64,000 nt of DNA. Source: Crotalaria pallida. Its lineage: Eukaryota > Streptophyta > Magnoliopsida > Fabales > Fabaceae. Below the pieces are notes generated by a model. It worked only from the letters and a program-made list of their open reading frames with translations. It did not search any database and had not been told where the DNA came from. The position numbers were made by a program, and so were the translations under genes. Below are positions 46,765 to 58,408 of this stretch, one piece after another (position 1 is the stretch's first letter; each line of letters opens with the position of its first letter). Location: contig CM075654.1 of the NCBI GenBank assembly GCA_037953625.1, forward strand, positions 22,685,501-22,749,500, read 5' to 3'.

Positions 46765-48713
46765 GTTTTAAGTAACAGATTGGTGACTACTGACTAGATA
46801 GATATTTTCTGTTAGCAAGACACGTTTATCTAGTAATGTTATAGATAAACCAGATTTAGATGTTTATTATTCGTTTTACATTAGAAAAACAAAAGATTAT
46901 TTTGAAGATAAAGGATATAGAAGAAGATATTAAGACTTGGATCATGATCAGCAAAACTATCTAGAAGCTTGTAGAATTGAAATTGTATCCTGTAACTCCG
47001 AGATTATAATTGTTTATGGGATTGTTTGAGAGTTTTACTTTTTGAACCCCGTTGTTTACTCACTGGCCCCCATTTTTTCCGCCTTATACAAGACGGTAGT
47101 GCATTTTTTCGCCTTATACAAGGCGGTAGTGTAAATTATCAGTTTTTTCCGCCTAGAAGTTTTTTCCGCCTCTTTCTAGGCGGAAAAATGATAATTTTGC
47201 ACGTCCGCTTTGTATAAAGCGGAAAAAATATGATAATTTTACACTACCGCCTTGTATAAGGCGGAAAAAATGGGGGCTAGTAAGTAAACAAAGGGGTTCA
47301 AAAAGTAAAACTCTTGTTTGAAACAGGGTTGTTAGACATACAAAAGCAATTTTAGAAGTATGTAATTAGAAGTTATTAAATGATCGAAAAGTACATGCAA
47401 CATTATATTATTTGTATTTTATTATTTTAATTTATCATTTTTTCTTTATTTATTTAATAAATAGTTAATTAATTAATAAAATATAAAATTATTAAATTTT
47501 AATTAATTAAATTTGTTTCTTTTATGTAGTTAATTATTAATTATAACAAAATCATTAAATATTAGTTAATAATTAATAATTAAATAAATACACAATTAAT
47601 TAAAAATTAAATTGTCATCAGGGTAGGTAAATAACTTTGAAAATTTTTTGAGAGTGAAATTTCTATATGAATTATTCAAAACTAGTTTAGTTTTTTGAAA
47701 ACTATTTGAAGTAGCTTTTTAAAAACTAACTTTTAAAAGCTACAAACACATTTTTAAAAGTTGTAAGTTTTTTCTAATTTGTGTTGACTGAACAGAACTA
47801 GTAACTTATTGAGTGAATCTAAAAGCTCATAATTAGCTAAAAAGCTCTTAACTAGGCATGTCAAATAAACCTTAATATTTAATTTTTAAGTAGTTTTAAA
47901 AAATTAAATCTATTATCCTTATATAAACAGACGCCTTTTCGAGCCACTACGTTTGTCGTTGAAATTTTTGAGCCACCATATTTGTAGTTGGAGATTTCCT
48001 TGAATCAGAGCGATTGTAGGTAAGTAATCATTATCTTTAATCAAAATATTATAATTTGAAATTAAATAAATTATTTAAAATTTCAAATCATTATCTTCGA
48101 CCAACATATTAAAATATAGAAAAAATGTGCATTGATTATCAAAATTAAAAAAACGAAAAACAAAAAAACCCAAAAATCAATTACTCTATACTTTATGTGC
48201 AATAAAAAGAAAATTATTTTTTTATTCGATTAACATAGAAAACAAATAAACGTGATTATGTTTGGTATAAAAAATTTGTATCCATTATCTTTCTTATAAA
48301 ATATAATTTTTCTATATATATAATTGTTTTAATTAGCTCAATTTTTTAATATATATATAGTTATAATTGAATATTTTTTAATTTATATATCCTATGAAAT
48401 ACGAAATATTCTTACGTATTCTTAAATCTACTCCTAATATCATTAAAAAAAATCATAATGTTCAATGATTATTTAATTAAAAAAAATCCAAAACCGGTCT
48501 AATTTGTTCATCAAATAAATAAGGAATATTTTGATTTAGTATAGATTTATACATAAAGAAACATGATTTTTAATATCCAAAAATGATCCGTCATTATCTT
48601 CCTTATAAAATGCAATGTATTAACCGCACAAAACATGTTGTCAAGAATAATCATTACAAAGACAATAAAAAATAATAAAAATAAATTCTTCTTCTAAACA
48701 TGATATGCAATTA
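46765..48713. other. AT-rich intergenic region upstream of OPT
   Basis: Apart from the MITE at 47030-47313 I see only AT-rich sequence with long A/T runs and no supported gene. Confidence 0.5.
47030..47313. mobile_element. hAT-like MITE, nearly complete fold-back
   Basis: 284 bp. It starts GAGTTTTACTTTTTGAAC and ends with the exact complement, with an 8-bp target duplication TTGTTTGA (47022-47029 and 47314-47321). The interior is built from facing copies of TTTTTTCCGCCTTATACAAG and its complement, so almost the whole element can fold into one hairpin. It lies about 400 bp upstream of the OPT start. Confidence 0.85.
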
Positions 48714-48881
48714 CCAACGAGCTGTTGGTGCAGTGGTGCCAGGGGCTGCACTTGGTAGAGCGAACTACGGTTCGATCCTCTGCAACAACGTTGAGAGAGG
48801 AATAAAACCTTAACCCCGGGACCCCCCTCGAACTGGATTAGTCGGCCCAGTGGGCCGGATACCAGGGTGCAAACCAAAAAA
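48714..48881 (+). mobile_element. tRNA-derived SINE
   Basis: Box A-like TGGTGCAGTGG (48726-48736) and box B GGTTCGATCC (48769-48778) form an internal RNA polymerase III promoter. They are followed by a GC-rich body and a short A-rich end. Imperfect target duplications ACATGATATGCAATT (left, from 48698) and ACATGCTGATACGCAATT (48882-48899) flank it. Confidence 0.85.
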
Positions 48882-49295
48882 ACATGCTGATACGCAATTG
48901 AATTTGATTTTCAATTTCTTCAAATCATACGTGTAATACCCCAATTTCGTAACTTGAAAAAGATCTAATTTCCATAATATTTTCGTAAAAATGAGAGTAA
49001 TTTTTTTTAAAGCGTTTAACATTAATTTCCAACTCAATTGCCCAAACGTATTGCCTTTGCAAAATATTTTGTTCGTAGTAACTTAATTGTCATGCCATAT
49101 TATATTCAATCAAGTTTCTCAAATCAAGATGTCACATCACTCTTCCTTTCACAAACACATTTCTTAAATGATTTCTCAAGATAAAACAATGGTTGATGTA
49201 ACATTCCAAATTTTAATTCCAAGTTTAATTAGGAAAACCATAGGAAACCATGGGTAGGAGTTAAGTGTAGTGTCTTAGAGGAGTTTTCATTAGAG

Positions 49296-49548
49296 TAATC
49301 GATTACTCTTTAGGAGTTAATCGATTACTAGCTCTCTAGTAGAATCTCTTTGATGTTGCAGCATTTGTAATCAATTACTCTTAAGGAAGTAATCGATTAT
49401 CTCGGGTGTTAATCTATTACTTGGGGGCAAGTAATCGATTATCAGTACTCTGGTTTTTGTATGATGCTGCAAAAATAATCGATTAATTGGAGGAAGTAAT
49501 TGATTATTGTGGCAAAGTAATTGATTAATTTGGGCAAGTAATCGATTA
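49296..49548. repeat. TAATCGATTA palindrome array in LTR I
   Basis: A series of TAATCGATTA and decayed TAATCAATTA, TAATTGATTA or TAATCTATTA copies, mostly 21-22 bp apart. Most variants fit CG-to-CA or CG-to-TG change. Confidence 0.9.
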
Positions 49549-50879
49549 CTTCAGGTCTGATGCAGAAAATAAAAATAAAGTAAGGGGCAGAAACGTAATT
49601 TCCACCCCTTATCTCCCTATTTCAGCCACCCATTTCCCTTCCCCTTATCCATTCGACCCTTCTCCCTCTCTCTCTTGTTTCACGCTACTCTCTCCCCTTT
49701 CTTCCTCCTCCTCGTGATTTTGGGGCTCCCATGGAGGATTGGAGCTCAAAATCCTTTCCCACCATCATCTCCATTGGTTCCTCCATCATCATCAAGCTTA
49801 GATCCTTCTCCCATGATTCAAAGCCAAACCCTCCTTTTCTTCCTCCTCCCTCTCATACGTCTCTCTCTTCCTCTCCCACCTCCAAGGTTTTTTCTCTCTC
49901 TCTAAGCACCCACATACACCCAAACCAACCCAAGCACCCAAACTCCATTTTCATACCTCACTCATGGATCTAATCTTGATTTTTTGGGTTAGATCCTACA
50001 CATAAATACTCCATCTCTTGAATCCAAGTTTTCTCTCTCCTAGGGCTCCTTTCTCTCTCTCCTCGAATCTTGAAGAACGGAGTGGAGATCGGTCAAGAGA
50101 TCAGGAAACAAGGTAGATTCGGAGTAGATTTGGGGTCCCTGGAACTTTGTGTGGGCTCTCTCCTTCTCTAAGGTAAGGGGAGTCTCTTTTCCACACCTTG
50201 AGTTAGGGATAGTTGGGGTATATAATAGGACTTGGGTTAAGTAATTAAATTGGGTTGTGGGTAGCAAAATAGCACCTGTTTAGAGTTGGTTTAGGGAGAC
50301 TGAATGTGTTTTGATTTAATTTAAACATGTAATTTAATTAACTTTAATTTGCTAAAAAAACCCTTTATGTATGTTGTAAATTTAGGAAGTGAAGAACCCT
50401 AGGGAGTTGATTTATATTTAAGCACTCTGAGACATACCTGAGTATGTCGATTGATCTGTGATGTATGTTGTTTGTTGAGAGTTGCTATGTTCTTTATGTG
50501 TATTAAAAGGGTATAATTAAGAATAAGTAATTAATTATGAGAAGTTAAATAATGCAAGCTAGTAGGTGGTAAGGGGATTAGTGGTCATAAGGATATTTCA
50601 TGACTTATGATAATTGTTTACTTGATGATGAATATGTTTAATTAGGATGTTTTGAAGTTGGGTTTTAGTCGTAGTTTGGAATATATGCGTTTTGTGATTT
50701 ACGTTGGCGAATAATATTTGGAGTATAATGATGTTGATCATTTGCAATTATGTGATGTTTGGAATTTTGAATGATGAAAATACATGAATGTGGATGTTTG
50801 TTAATGGTTATAAATGGCTACTTGAAGTATGTGCTTTATGGTGAATGTGTTTGGTTTGATATGGACGGTTGAATTGATC

Positions 50880-51216
50880 ATTGGGACATTGGGACACTAG
50901 GTGTTCCTGCTAGGTGTACAAACGCCCCATTAGGGCCAAACGCCCCATCAGGCTAAAACGCCCCATTAGGTGAAAATGCCTCATTAGGCGTCAATGTTCC
51001 CAAATGATCAATTCAACGAAAACTTAAAAGAATGGAAAAGGTGAAAAAGACTACAGTGTGTAAATTAAATATGCTAAATAATGTGATAATCATGAGTAAA
51101 AGATTATATGTATCAGTCCTAACGGGTGAGGCCTAGTGGGTGATAGTCTTGATGGGTGTCAAAGTCCCTAATGGGTGTAAAAATGCCCTAGCAGGAGCAA
51201 CTAATTCCCAGTGGTA
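50880..51216. repeat. CCCCATTAGG minisatellite in LTR I
   Basis: Imperfect 16-18-bp repeats such as AAACGCCCCATTAGG and GTGTAAAAATGCCCTAGCAGG in two blocks (50880-51005 and 51115-51216). They are related to the array in LTR G. Confidence 0.85.
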
Positions 51217-51247
51217 CAAGAAAAATGAAATAAGTAAAGTAAAGAAA

Positions 51248-51443
51248 TAGTGGAAGCGTCTTGGTGCTCACTTAGGCTACGACAATGTGAGACCAAGTAC
51301 AAATTCGTGAAATGGTGGACGCGGCTTGGTGCTCACTTAAGCTACGACAATGTGAGACCAAGGACAAGTTTGTGAATTAGTGGACGCGTCTTGGTGCTCA
51401 CTTAAGCTACGGCAATGCGAGACCAAGGACAAATCCGTAAGAG
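51248..51443. repeat. 65-bp tandem repeat, three copies, in LTR I
   Basis: The GCGTCTTGGTGCTCACTTA segment starts at 51256, 51321 and 51386, an exact 65-bp period with few changes. Confidence 0.9.
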
Positions 51444-52015
51444 AACACACGTTTTATGGTTTATAATGGAAAATTAAAATGGTTTTGGAAATGAAATGAA
51501 TGCATTTTGTTATTCACGGCTTTATTTGATTACGATGCTTAAGTTGCTAGTATGTGCTCTTTACTATCTTTTAACTCAATGTGTTGTGAAAAGGTCTCAC
51601 CCTTAGTGGTTATCATTTTAGGTGAATGTCAAGGAGCTTGAGGATTCAGAGTGTCGCAACGGAAGATTTGGAAAGAAGGAAATTATATGTTGCGCTACTC
51701 ATATTGTAATTGAAATACCCAATTTCATATGTAAATTTGATTTATAAAAAGGAAATTTTAAGTTCTCCATTTTAATTATCAACGACTAAAAGTGATATTT
51801 TATATAAAAACAATGGGTGTTACAGTTGATTTGCGGAAATAGGTCTTTCATTAATTCATTGGACTTTATTCAAAAATTTCATGGTACCATTACATTATAA
51901 AATTTCAAAAGATAACACTTAAAAAAATGGGGTTACGTAAGTGTAGAGCAATATAATCTTAGCCACCTTAATAGAGGGAAACAATGCTAAAATATAGAAC
52001 ATCCTAAACTATTAG

Positions 52016-52440
52016 TCTTCATCGCTGTCATCCACTACGGGTGCCTCTGCAAGGTCAAACACCGATTCCTCATGTTACTCAAGCACAACCTCGTCCTCTT
52101 CCAACCCTTCCTCAAATTCGTCCTCTAGGATTTCATCAAATCCATGAGCCCACCATTGCTCCTTTTCTTGCTATTCCTCTTCCTCTAATTCATCGTCGAA
52201 GTCTTGCTCTTCCTCTTCCTGGGTGAACATCATGATAAGTTGTCGGGCCTCCAGGCACTCTATCCTTTAGCTCAAAGCCACAAATTGACATTGGAGTGTG
52301 TCGAAAGCTAATTCTCTGACAGTCTACTCTGGATCGATAATCTCCACCTCTGCTTTGTCTCTCTTTACCCAGCCTTCACGATTTACCTCCCAATATCCAC
52401 TAAGGGAAACTAACACGCGAAACCTTACTTGATCTATCAT
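52016..52440 (-). pseudogene. Decayed relative of the LTR-encoded protein (LTR H)
   Basis: A minus-strand frame of about 140 codons with four internal stops. Its start has the spacing of the A-D protein: hydrophobic strand, SGYW, then AEVEI about 17 residues on (D has SGIW ... GEVEI). Its end is strongly acidic, like the EEDPVEDES tail. The position near the inner end of an LTR is also equivalent. Similarity is weak and judged by eye. Confidence 0.45.
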
Positions 52441-52481
52441 CTTTGGACATCACAGTTTTTTCGAAAAGATCCTAGAGGTAA

Positions 52482-54207
52482 ACCAATGGGCTCTAACAAT
52501 CCATTTGGTGGTGAAGACTCTTCAATAAACAGACCACCACTATTCAATGGTGATGGTTATGCTTATTGGAAAGCCCGAATGAAAATTTTCATTGAAGCAA
52601 TCAATATTGATGTTTGGGATGCTGTTGAAAATGACCCCCATTTTCCGAGATGGAGAATTGGTGATGAAGTTGTGGAAATTCTGAGGACGAGTTGGGACGA
52701 TGATGATAAGAAAAAGGTTTCATATGATTTAAAATCAAAAAATATCATCACCTCAGCATTGTCTTATGACGAATTTTTTTGAGTGTCTCACTGCTCGAAT
52801 GCCAAGCAAATGTGGGACACTTTACAACTTACTCAGGAGGGGACAAGTTAAGTAAGAAGAGCTAGATTAAACTCTTTGATGCATGAGTATGAACTTTTTC
52901 GCATGAACCAAATGAAAATATTAATGACATGCAAAAACGTTTTACTCATATCATCAACCATCTCATAGCTCTTGGAAAAAGTTTTATGAATTCTAAAATT
53001 GTAACAAGGTGCTTAGATGTCTTAGCAGGGAGTGGCAGCCCAAAGTTACGGTAATCATGGAATCCAAGGATTGGATACCATGGATATAGAAACCTTGTTC
53101 GACAAACTACAAGAGCATGAAATGGAGCTCGGCCGCTTGTCCATGCATGAAGAAGCCGACAAGAAAACGAAGGGGATCTCCCTCAAGGTCTCCACTAAGA
53201 CGTCCAAAGTGTCCTCGGATTCTGAATCAAGCTCGGAGTTGGAAGAGGAAGCTTTCGGACTCATGGTCAGAAAGTTCGGCAAATTCGTCAAGGGCAAACG
53301 GAATTTCAAAAGGAAAGGAAATGGAGACCAAAGACATTCACCAACAAACCTCAACCTCAAAAGATCAAGCAAAATGCTACGAGTGTGGTGAACGAGGTCA
53401 CATTCGACCCAACTGTCCAAAACTGCAGAAAAAGGGCAGCACAGAAAAGAAGAAGGGAAATCGCAAATCGAAGAGAGCTTACATTGTTTGGGACGCATCC
53501 GAAGCAAACGATTCTTCAAGCTCAAGTTCTTCAAATGATGATGAGGCGGCTAACTTGTGCCTTTTGGGAAGGCTTGCTGAACAAGCCACATCAAGTAGCA
53601 CAGAAGTCGAGCAAGAACCTGAATCATGCTCGGAATGTGAAAAGGAAGGACTGAGGTTCTTGTGCTTGATGGGCAGACACTCCGAGGAAGCCTCAGCGAG
53701 CCGAACTCCTTCTGAACTCAAACACACTGAGGTAACCTCTGAAACTGATTCTGAATCTGAATTAGAATTTAATGACACTGATGAATTGTGTTATGCCTAT
53801 CTTGAAATGCAAACCGAATTCAAGAAGCTTGATAAAAATTTCATTAAGTTGAAAAAGAATCTTTCAAACTACAAAGAGCAAGTTCTTGAATTGGAGAATT
53901 CAATTGAAGAATTGAAAAGCAGAAACAATTCATTGAAAAATACTATCACTCACTTGAAAAGTGAAAATCTGGATTGTTGCACTAAATATGAAAAGGAAAT
54001 TTCTGAACTGAAAAATAAAAGTTCAACAGTCGATAAGAGTGATGGTTTGTTCGACAAGTTACTTGTCGAGCAAATGAAATACTCAAACAAAACGGGTCTC
54101 GGTTACACTAAGGCCAAGAAGAAAACTGTAAGAAAGCTCGGCTAATTCTCAAATTTCAATAACTCAAAGAGGCCGACGTGTTCTTACTGTGGTCTTCATG
54201 GTCACAC
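52482..54207 (+). pseudogene. Sirevirus-like copia gag, frameshifted, interrupted by element E
   Basis: Copia Gag starting at ATG 52482 and closely similar to the partial gag at 1-225. The first frame ends at 52782 in a run of T, a likely one-base insertion. The frame shifts again near 53330-53380. Further on is a zinc knuckle CYECGERGHIRPNC, then a serine/acidic region and a long coiled-coil-like stretch (about 53800-54050). A stop lies at 54143-54145. Within a second CCHC knuckle (CSYCGLHGH...) the sequence is cut at 54207 by element E and resumes at 63909. Upstream the leader is cut at about 52456, so no LTR or primer-binding site of this element is present. Confidence 0.8.
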
Positions 54208-55715
54208 TGTTAGAATTATTGATAGGATTGGCAGCCGTCACCCAAGAGGGGGGGGGGGTGAATTGGGTGTTTACGAAAACATTGGAAAATATTCGCTTTA
54301 AAACGTTTTCAACAAATTTAAAGAGATTTTGCAGCGGAAAACAATATAATGTTGAAAATCGATTGCGCTTAAGCGAATAATATTAATACTATTATGAAAA
54401 CTAATATGCGCGGATACGAATTAAAATAAGAACAACGAAAACGAATGATACCACGCTAATTAATTTAAAATCCTTTAAATTAATTATTATGAAAATAGAT
54501 GTTATGATGCACAACAAATAAATATAACAACGAAAAATAAAGAGATAAGGGATAGAAGAGATTGCACCGAAGATTTTATCCTGGTTCGGCAAACCCGGCC
54601 TACTCCAGTCCCCAAGCGACCCACTTGAGCTTTTCACTAAACCAAAGACGCCTCGCGTCCCCAAGTACAACTAGAGTGCCCCGCAAGCTACTAGGAACCT
54701 CCTTTCGCCAGGGACCTCGATACACAACTAGGAAGACCCTTCCTAGATTTATCAGATAGCCTAACTATTAGGTGACCCACCGTTCGTCTAGCACTACCCA
54801 ACACAACAGGGTTCCTCACCCTACAACCACGAACGCAGCACGTCCGCACTAGGAGATTCACTCCCTAGTCTCTAAGGGTCACACACCCCTTTACAACACT
54901 AGTTACAATATGAGATTGGGTACAACCACTATAATGCACTCTTCTTAGTGCTGATACAACAAGATAAGGCCACTCTAACAAAAAAGTGTTCTAAGCAACA
55001 CAAATACAACAATATGAGTTCTATGGCAATGGATATAACAAAATAAGTACTAGGCCAACCCTTTTCTTCTTTTCAAAAAGATAGAATGTGAAAAAGCTTT
55101 TCTGAAGAATAGGAGAAGAAGAAAGTTAACGTCTGAAAAAAAATGAGAGAGTGAGCCTTAAAACATTTTTGAAATCTGATAACACCATATTTAAAACATG
55201 CTTTAAAATCAAAAGCCAAATCACAAAGATTTAAAAACTTAAACCAAGGATTTGATTTTTAAAACAAATAAGTAAATATTTCAAAAACAAAATCAATTTC
55301 AAATTTTGAAATCAAATCAGAATCAATTAAGTAAAAACAAATCAGGAAACAAATCAAAATGATTCTGACACGTTTTTCAAAAAATCATTTAAAGTAATCG
55401 ATTACTTTCCTAAGGTAATCGATTATCACCTTTAACACCAAAACAAGTAATCGATTATTCAGGGCAAGATAATCGATTACAGAGCCCCTGGAAAAATATG
55501 TGATGCAACATTTAAAAGCAGGTAATCGATTACTTAGGAACAGGTAATCGATTACTGTGTCTCTGAAAAATATATGATGCAACATTTCTAATCGATTACT
55601 TGAAGCAGGTAATCGATTACTTCTCTTTCAAAAAGTAACTGATTAGCCATTTTCAAATACTCGATTACAAGCACTCTGGTTTTTCTATGATGCAACAAAA
55701 GTAATCGATTACGTT

Positions 55716-57502
55716 TGTTAGATCCAGTGAGAATGTTTTGATAAATGACAAAAGGTTTTGAACAAGCTACAAATGTGTTGATCAAGTTCAAGCTCAACAA
55801 GCAAACAACACTCAACAAATGACGAAGAGAGAGAAAGCTCATGAAGACTTAGTTTGTGTTTTATTGTAATATCTTTAGCCTCTCAAGCTTAAGTCTTTTA
55901 TTTTGATGAGTATGGGTAGAGTCTATAGAGGGTAGTGAATCTCTATCAAGGTCATGATTATATCATAATTTGAGTTTTCACTTAACCTAAAATCAATAGG
56001 TGGCTTAAAGGTTTGAAAGGAAAGGTTTTATTTTGAGAAAACAAGTTTTTAATTGATTTTAGCAGTGGTTAATCGATTAAATGTTTTGGTTAATCGATTA
56101 ACAAGTTATTTTTATCAGTGGCTAATCGATTAATGAGAATGGCTAATCGATTAACATAACTGTAACAGTGCTTAATCGATTAAGGCATTGTGTTAATCGA
56201 TTAACACGTGCAGAATCAGTTTTTAAAATAAGCTTTTCAAGGCAAAATCAATTTCTATTGTTTTTCCTATCTTTTGGGTATTCTATATAAACATTTTCCT
56301 AACCTTTGTGAACACAAGAGAACACATTAGAACAACTTTCATATCAATTTTACAAAGATCAAGCCACACTATTCTCTCTCACTTTCTCATAGATCAAAGT
56401 TCTTATTTTTACATTCTTTGATCAAAAGTCTTTGAATCTCTCATGTTGAAATTTTCATAGCTATTGAAAGAGATTCATAGGATTATTATTGTCTTTAATT
56501 TGGTTGTAATCATTGAAAAGAAGGCAAGCTATCTACAATAAAGGAAGACTTGGTGGTTGTTCATCAAGCAAAGTTATCTTGGAAGTCTTGTTGTGTTAAC
56601 AAGCAATTGGAAGCCTTGGTGTGAGGTATCATCAAGCATTTAGAAGTCTTTGAAGCATCTCAAAGCAAAGTGGAAGACTTGTTGTGGGGATATCAACAAG
56701 CAAGAGAAGAGGTTAGATAAGATTCAATAGGGTTACAAGGCAAGGGTGTGGAGTATCTCTTGTAGGCTATCAAGAAGGGAGTCTTGAGAGGCATTTACTT
56801 GTAATTTGAGAACTCTAATTCCTCATAGTGAAGAATCTCTCTTGGTTGAAGAGGGGACTGGATGTAGCTTTCAAGTGGATGAAAGTGAACCAGGATAAAT
56901 CACTGTGTCGTATCTCTAAACTCTTAACTCTTTACATTCAAGTCATTTCAATATTGTTCTTGGTTGAAAACCTAGAAAAGATTGATTTTCATAATTGATT
57001 GAATTGAATCTTAATTGTGCAAATTGATTTGGGGAAAATCATTTTCATAACCTAGGTAATCAATAAGAATATTGGTGTTAATCAATTCCGCTTTATCTCT
57101 GATCATACGTGTTAATTGATTGATTTTCGTATTTGATTGAAAAGTGATTTTTCAGTTTTAACAGTGATTAATCGATTAACCAGTTTCATTAATCGATTAA
57201 TTAAAATCAAGCTTTCGGCATTAATCGATTAACCAGTTTCATTAATCGATTAAATAAAAACAAGCTTTCGGCATTAATCGATTAACCTGTTTGATTAATC
57301 GATTAACTTGATGTTTTAATCGATTAACAGTTTGTCTTAATCGATTAAAGGCTGAGAATTTTGTAAAAATCATTTGTTTTAATCGTTTCGATTTGTTTCT
57401 TTCGAAAATCTTTCAAGGTTTCTCTAACACCTATTCAACCCCCTTCTAGGTGTTCTCCTAGTGTCTCCTAGTTATTTCACCCACAGATTGTAGTTTTTCA
57501 CA
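55716..57502 (+). mobile_element. Solo LTR F nested in E's 3' LTR
   Basis: 1787 bp, TGTTAGATCC to TTTTTCACA, flanked by ACGTT (55711-55715 and 57503-57507). E's other LTR has a single ACGTT at 63523-63527, which proves the insertion. Near its end is a fold-back (ACACCTA...TAGGTGT around CAACCCCC, 57425-57453), similar to a conserved LTR motif of Sireviruses. It holds an array of TTAATCGATTAA palindromes. Confidence 0.95.
56070..57348. repeat. TTAATCGATTAA palindrome pairs in LTR F
   Basis: Two clusters (about 56070-56205 and 57168-57348). In every adjacent pair I measured, such as 56070 and 56091, members start exactly 21 bp apart, while spacers vary. Confidence 0.95.
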
Positions 57503-57900
57503 ACGTTGAGAAGGTAATCGATTATCCCTTCTTGCACTTGTAAAAATAGATTTTTCATGACTTAGAAAAAAAAACATCCAGAGTTTGTTTCATCATCTAT
57601 TTCCACAGAAACTAAGTTAAAACAATTTTACGAAAAACCTTTGTAAAATACTTTTCCTTCTCCTTACTTAGAAAAACATTCTTCTCCATTAAGTTAAGTT
57701 ATGGCCTTTATACTTATGTAACTATCTCCATTACCTTACATTGTTTTCTACGGGAAAAGGGAAAGACACAACTTCAGCCTTCATTTGCTTGAACCTTGAT
57801 AGCTTGACTTGTGAGCTTGATTGACTTTGTTTGACTTTGTTTGTAATCATCAAAACTTTGAATATCACTTGAAGTCCTTGGGAAGGCTTGAATTCTAACA

Positions 57901-58408
57901 CTCCCCCTTTTTGATGATGACAAACCTATTCTGAGTGAATCTGCATCACAAGTGTTAAGAAAGCAAATGTATATAGATAAACCCTTAAAGCCTTACTAGG
58001 AAACAAAACTTTATCAACAGGCAGATATATATTAATATATAAACTCCCCCTGTAGAGATGCATAAAAGAAACATTAAATCATTTTATAGCTCCACATCAA
58101 CTCAGAATCCATCTCCCCCTTTGTCAACAACAAAAAGGAGGGAGGTCCTTGGGAGGTGCCTGTATTGAGTTATTCTCACCTTTTTCGGTATACTAAACTC
58201 CCCCTGAAACACTGAATAGAAGCATTAATAATAACAAGGGAGATTAGTTTCATACTTTACTCCCCCTATTTGACATCAACACAAGGAATTATGGGAAATA
58301 AAAAAGAGTTTCTTTCCCAATACATAGTTAGAAGAAAGCATGATGTCAAAAGGGACAAAGAAGTAAACATGTTTTTCATGCTGATTTTCAAAAAAAATTT
58401 CTCCCCCT
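57901..58408 (-). other. Polypurine tract plus five internal copies (element E)
   Basis: The motif AGGGGGAG (CTCCCCCT on +) occurs at 57901, 58044, 58113, 58198, 58260 and 58401. The first adjoins the 3' LTR and is the functional polypurine tract. Multiple upstream copies are a known Sirevirus feature. Confidence 0.85.

Larger units (their letters stand above)
49197..51824 (+). mobile_element. Solo LTR I
   Basis: 2628 bp, TGTAACATTCC to GGGTGTTACA, with exact 5-bp flanks GTTGA (49192-49196 and 51825-51829). It has AATCGATTA palindromes near its start, a CT-rich leader, a donor-like TCTAAG|GTAAGGGG near 50170, minisatellites, and an acceptor-like CATTTTAG near 51620. No ORF like that of A-D remains. 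No internal region, hence a solo LTR. Confidence 0.93.
48932..52450 (-). mobile_element. LTR remnant H (minus strand), split by solo LTR I
   Basis: TGTAATACCCC at 48932 is a minus-strand LTR 3' end. The segment resembles the equivalent part of D's LTR (terminal motif, then a TTTGCGGAAATAGGTC region matching TTCGCGGAAGTAAA). It continues past solo LTR I to a decayed acidic ORF (52016-52440). It stops where copia gag leader sequence begins near 52455. The two parts are 48932-49196 and 51830-52450. Confidence 0.6.
54208..57900 (-). repeat. Element E 3' LTR, split by solo LTR F
   Basis: About 1901 bp of LTR once the 1787-bp insertion and one 5-bp target duplication are removed. It matches 62023-63903. 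It carries TAATCGATTA pairs from 55395 on. Confidence 0.92.

Noticed and set aside
48722..48800. A tRNA gene
   Set aside because: Only boxes A and B are present; there is no cloverleaf, and a SINE body, A-rich end and target duplication are visible.
49675..49973. Two proline/serine-rich ORFs in LTR I
   Set aside because: They lie in the CT-rich transcript leader, are low complexity and overlap each other.
54562..54759. A small ORF conserved at 54562 and 62373
   Set aside because: The two copies are the two LTRs of element E, so similarity follows from LTR identity. There is no independent support.
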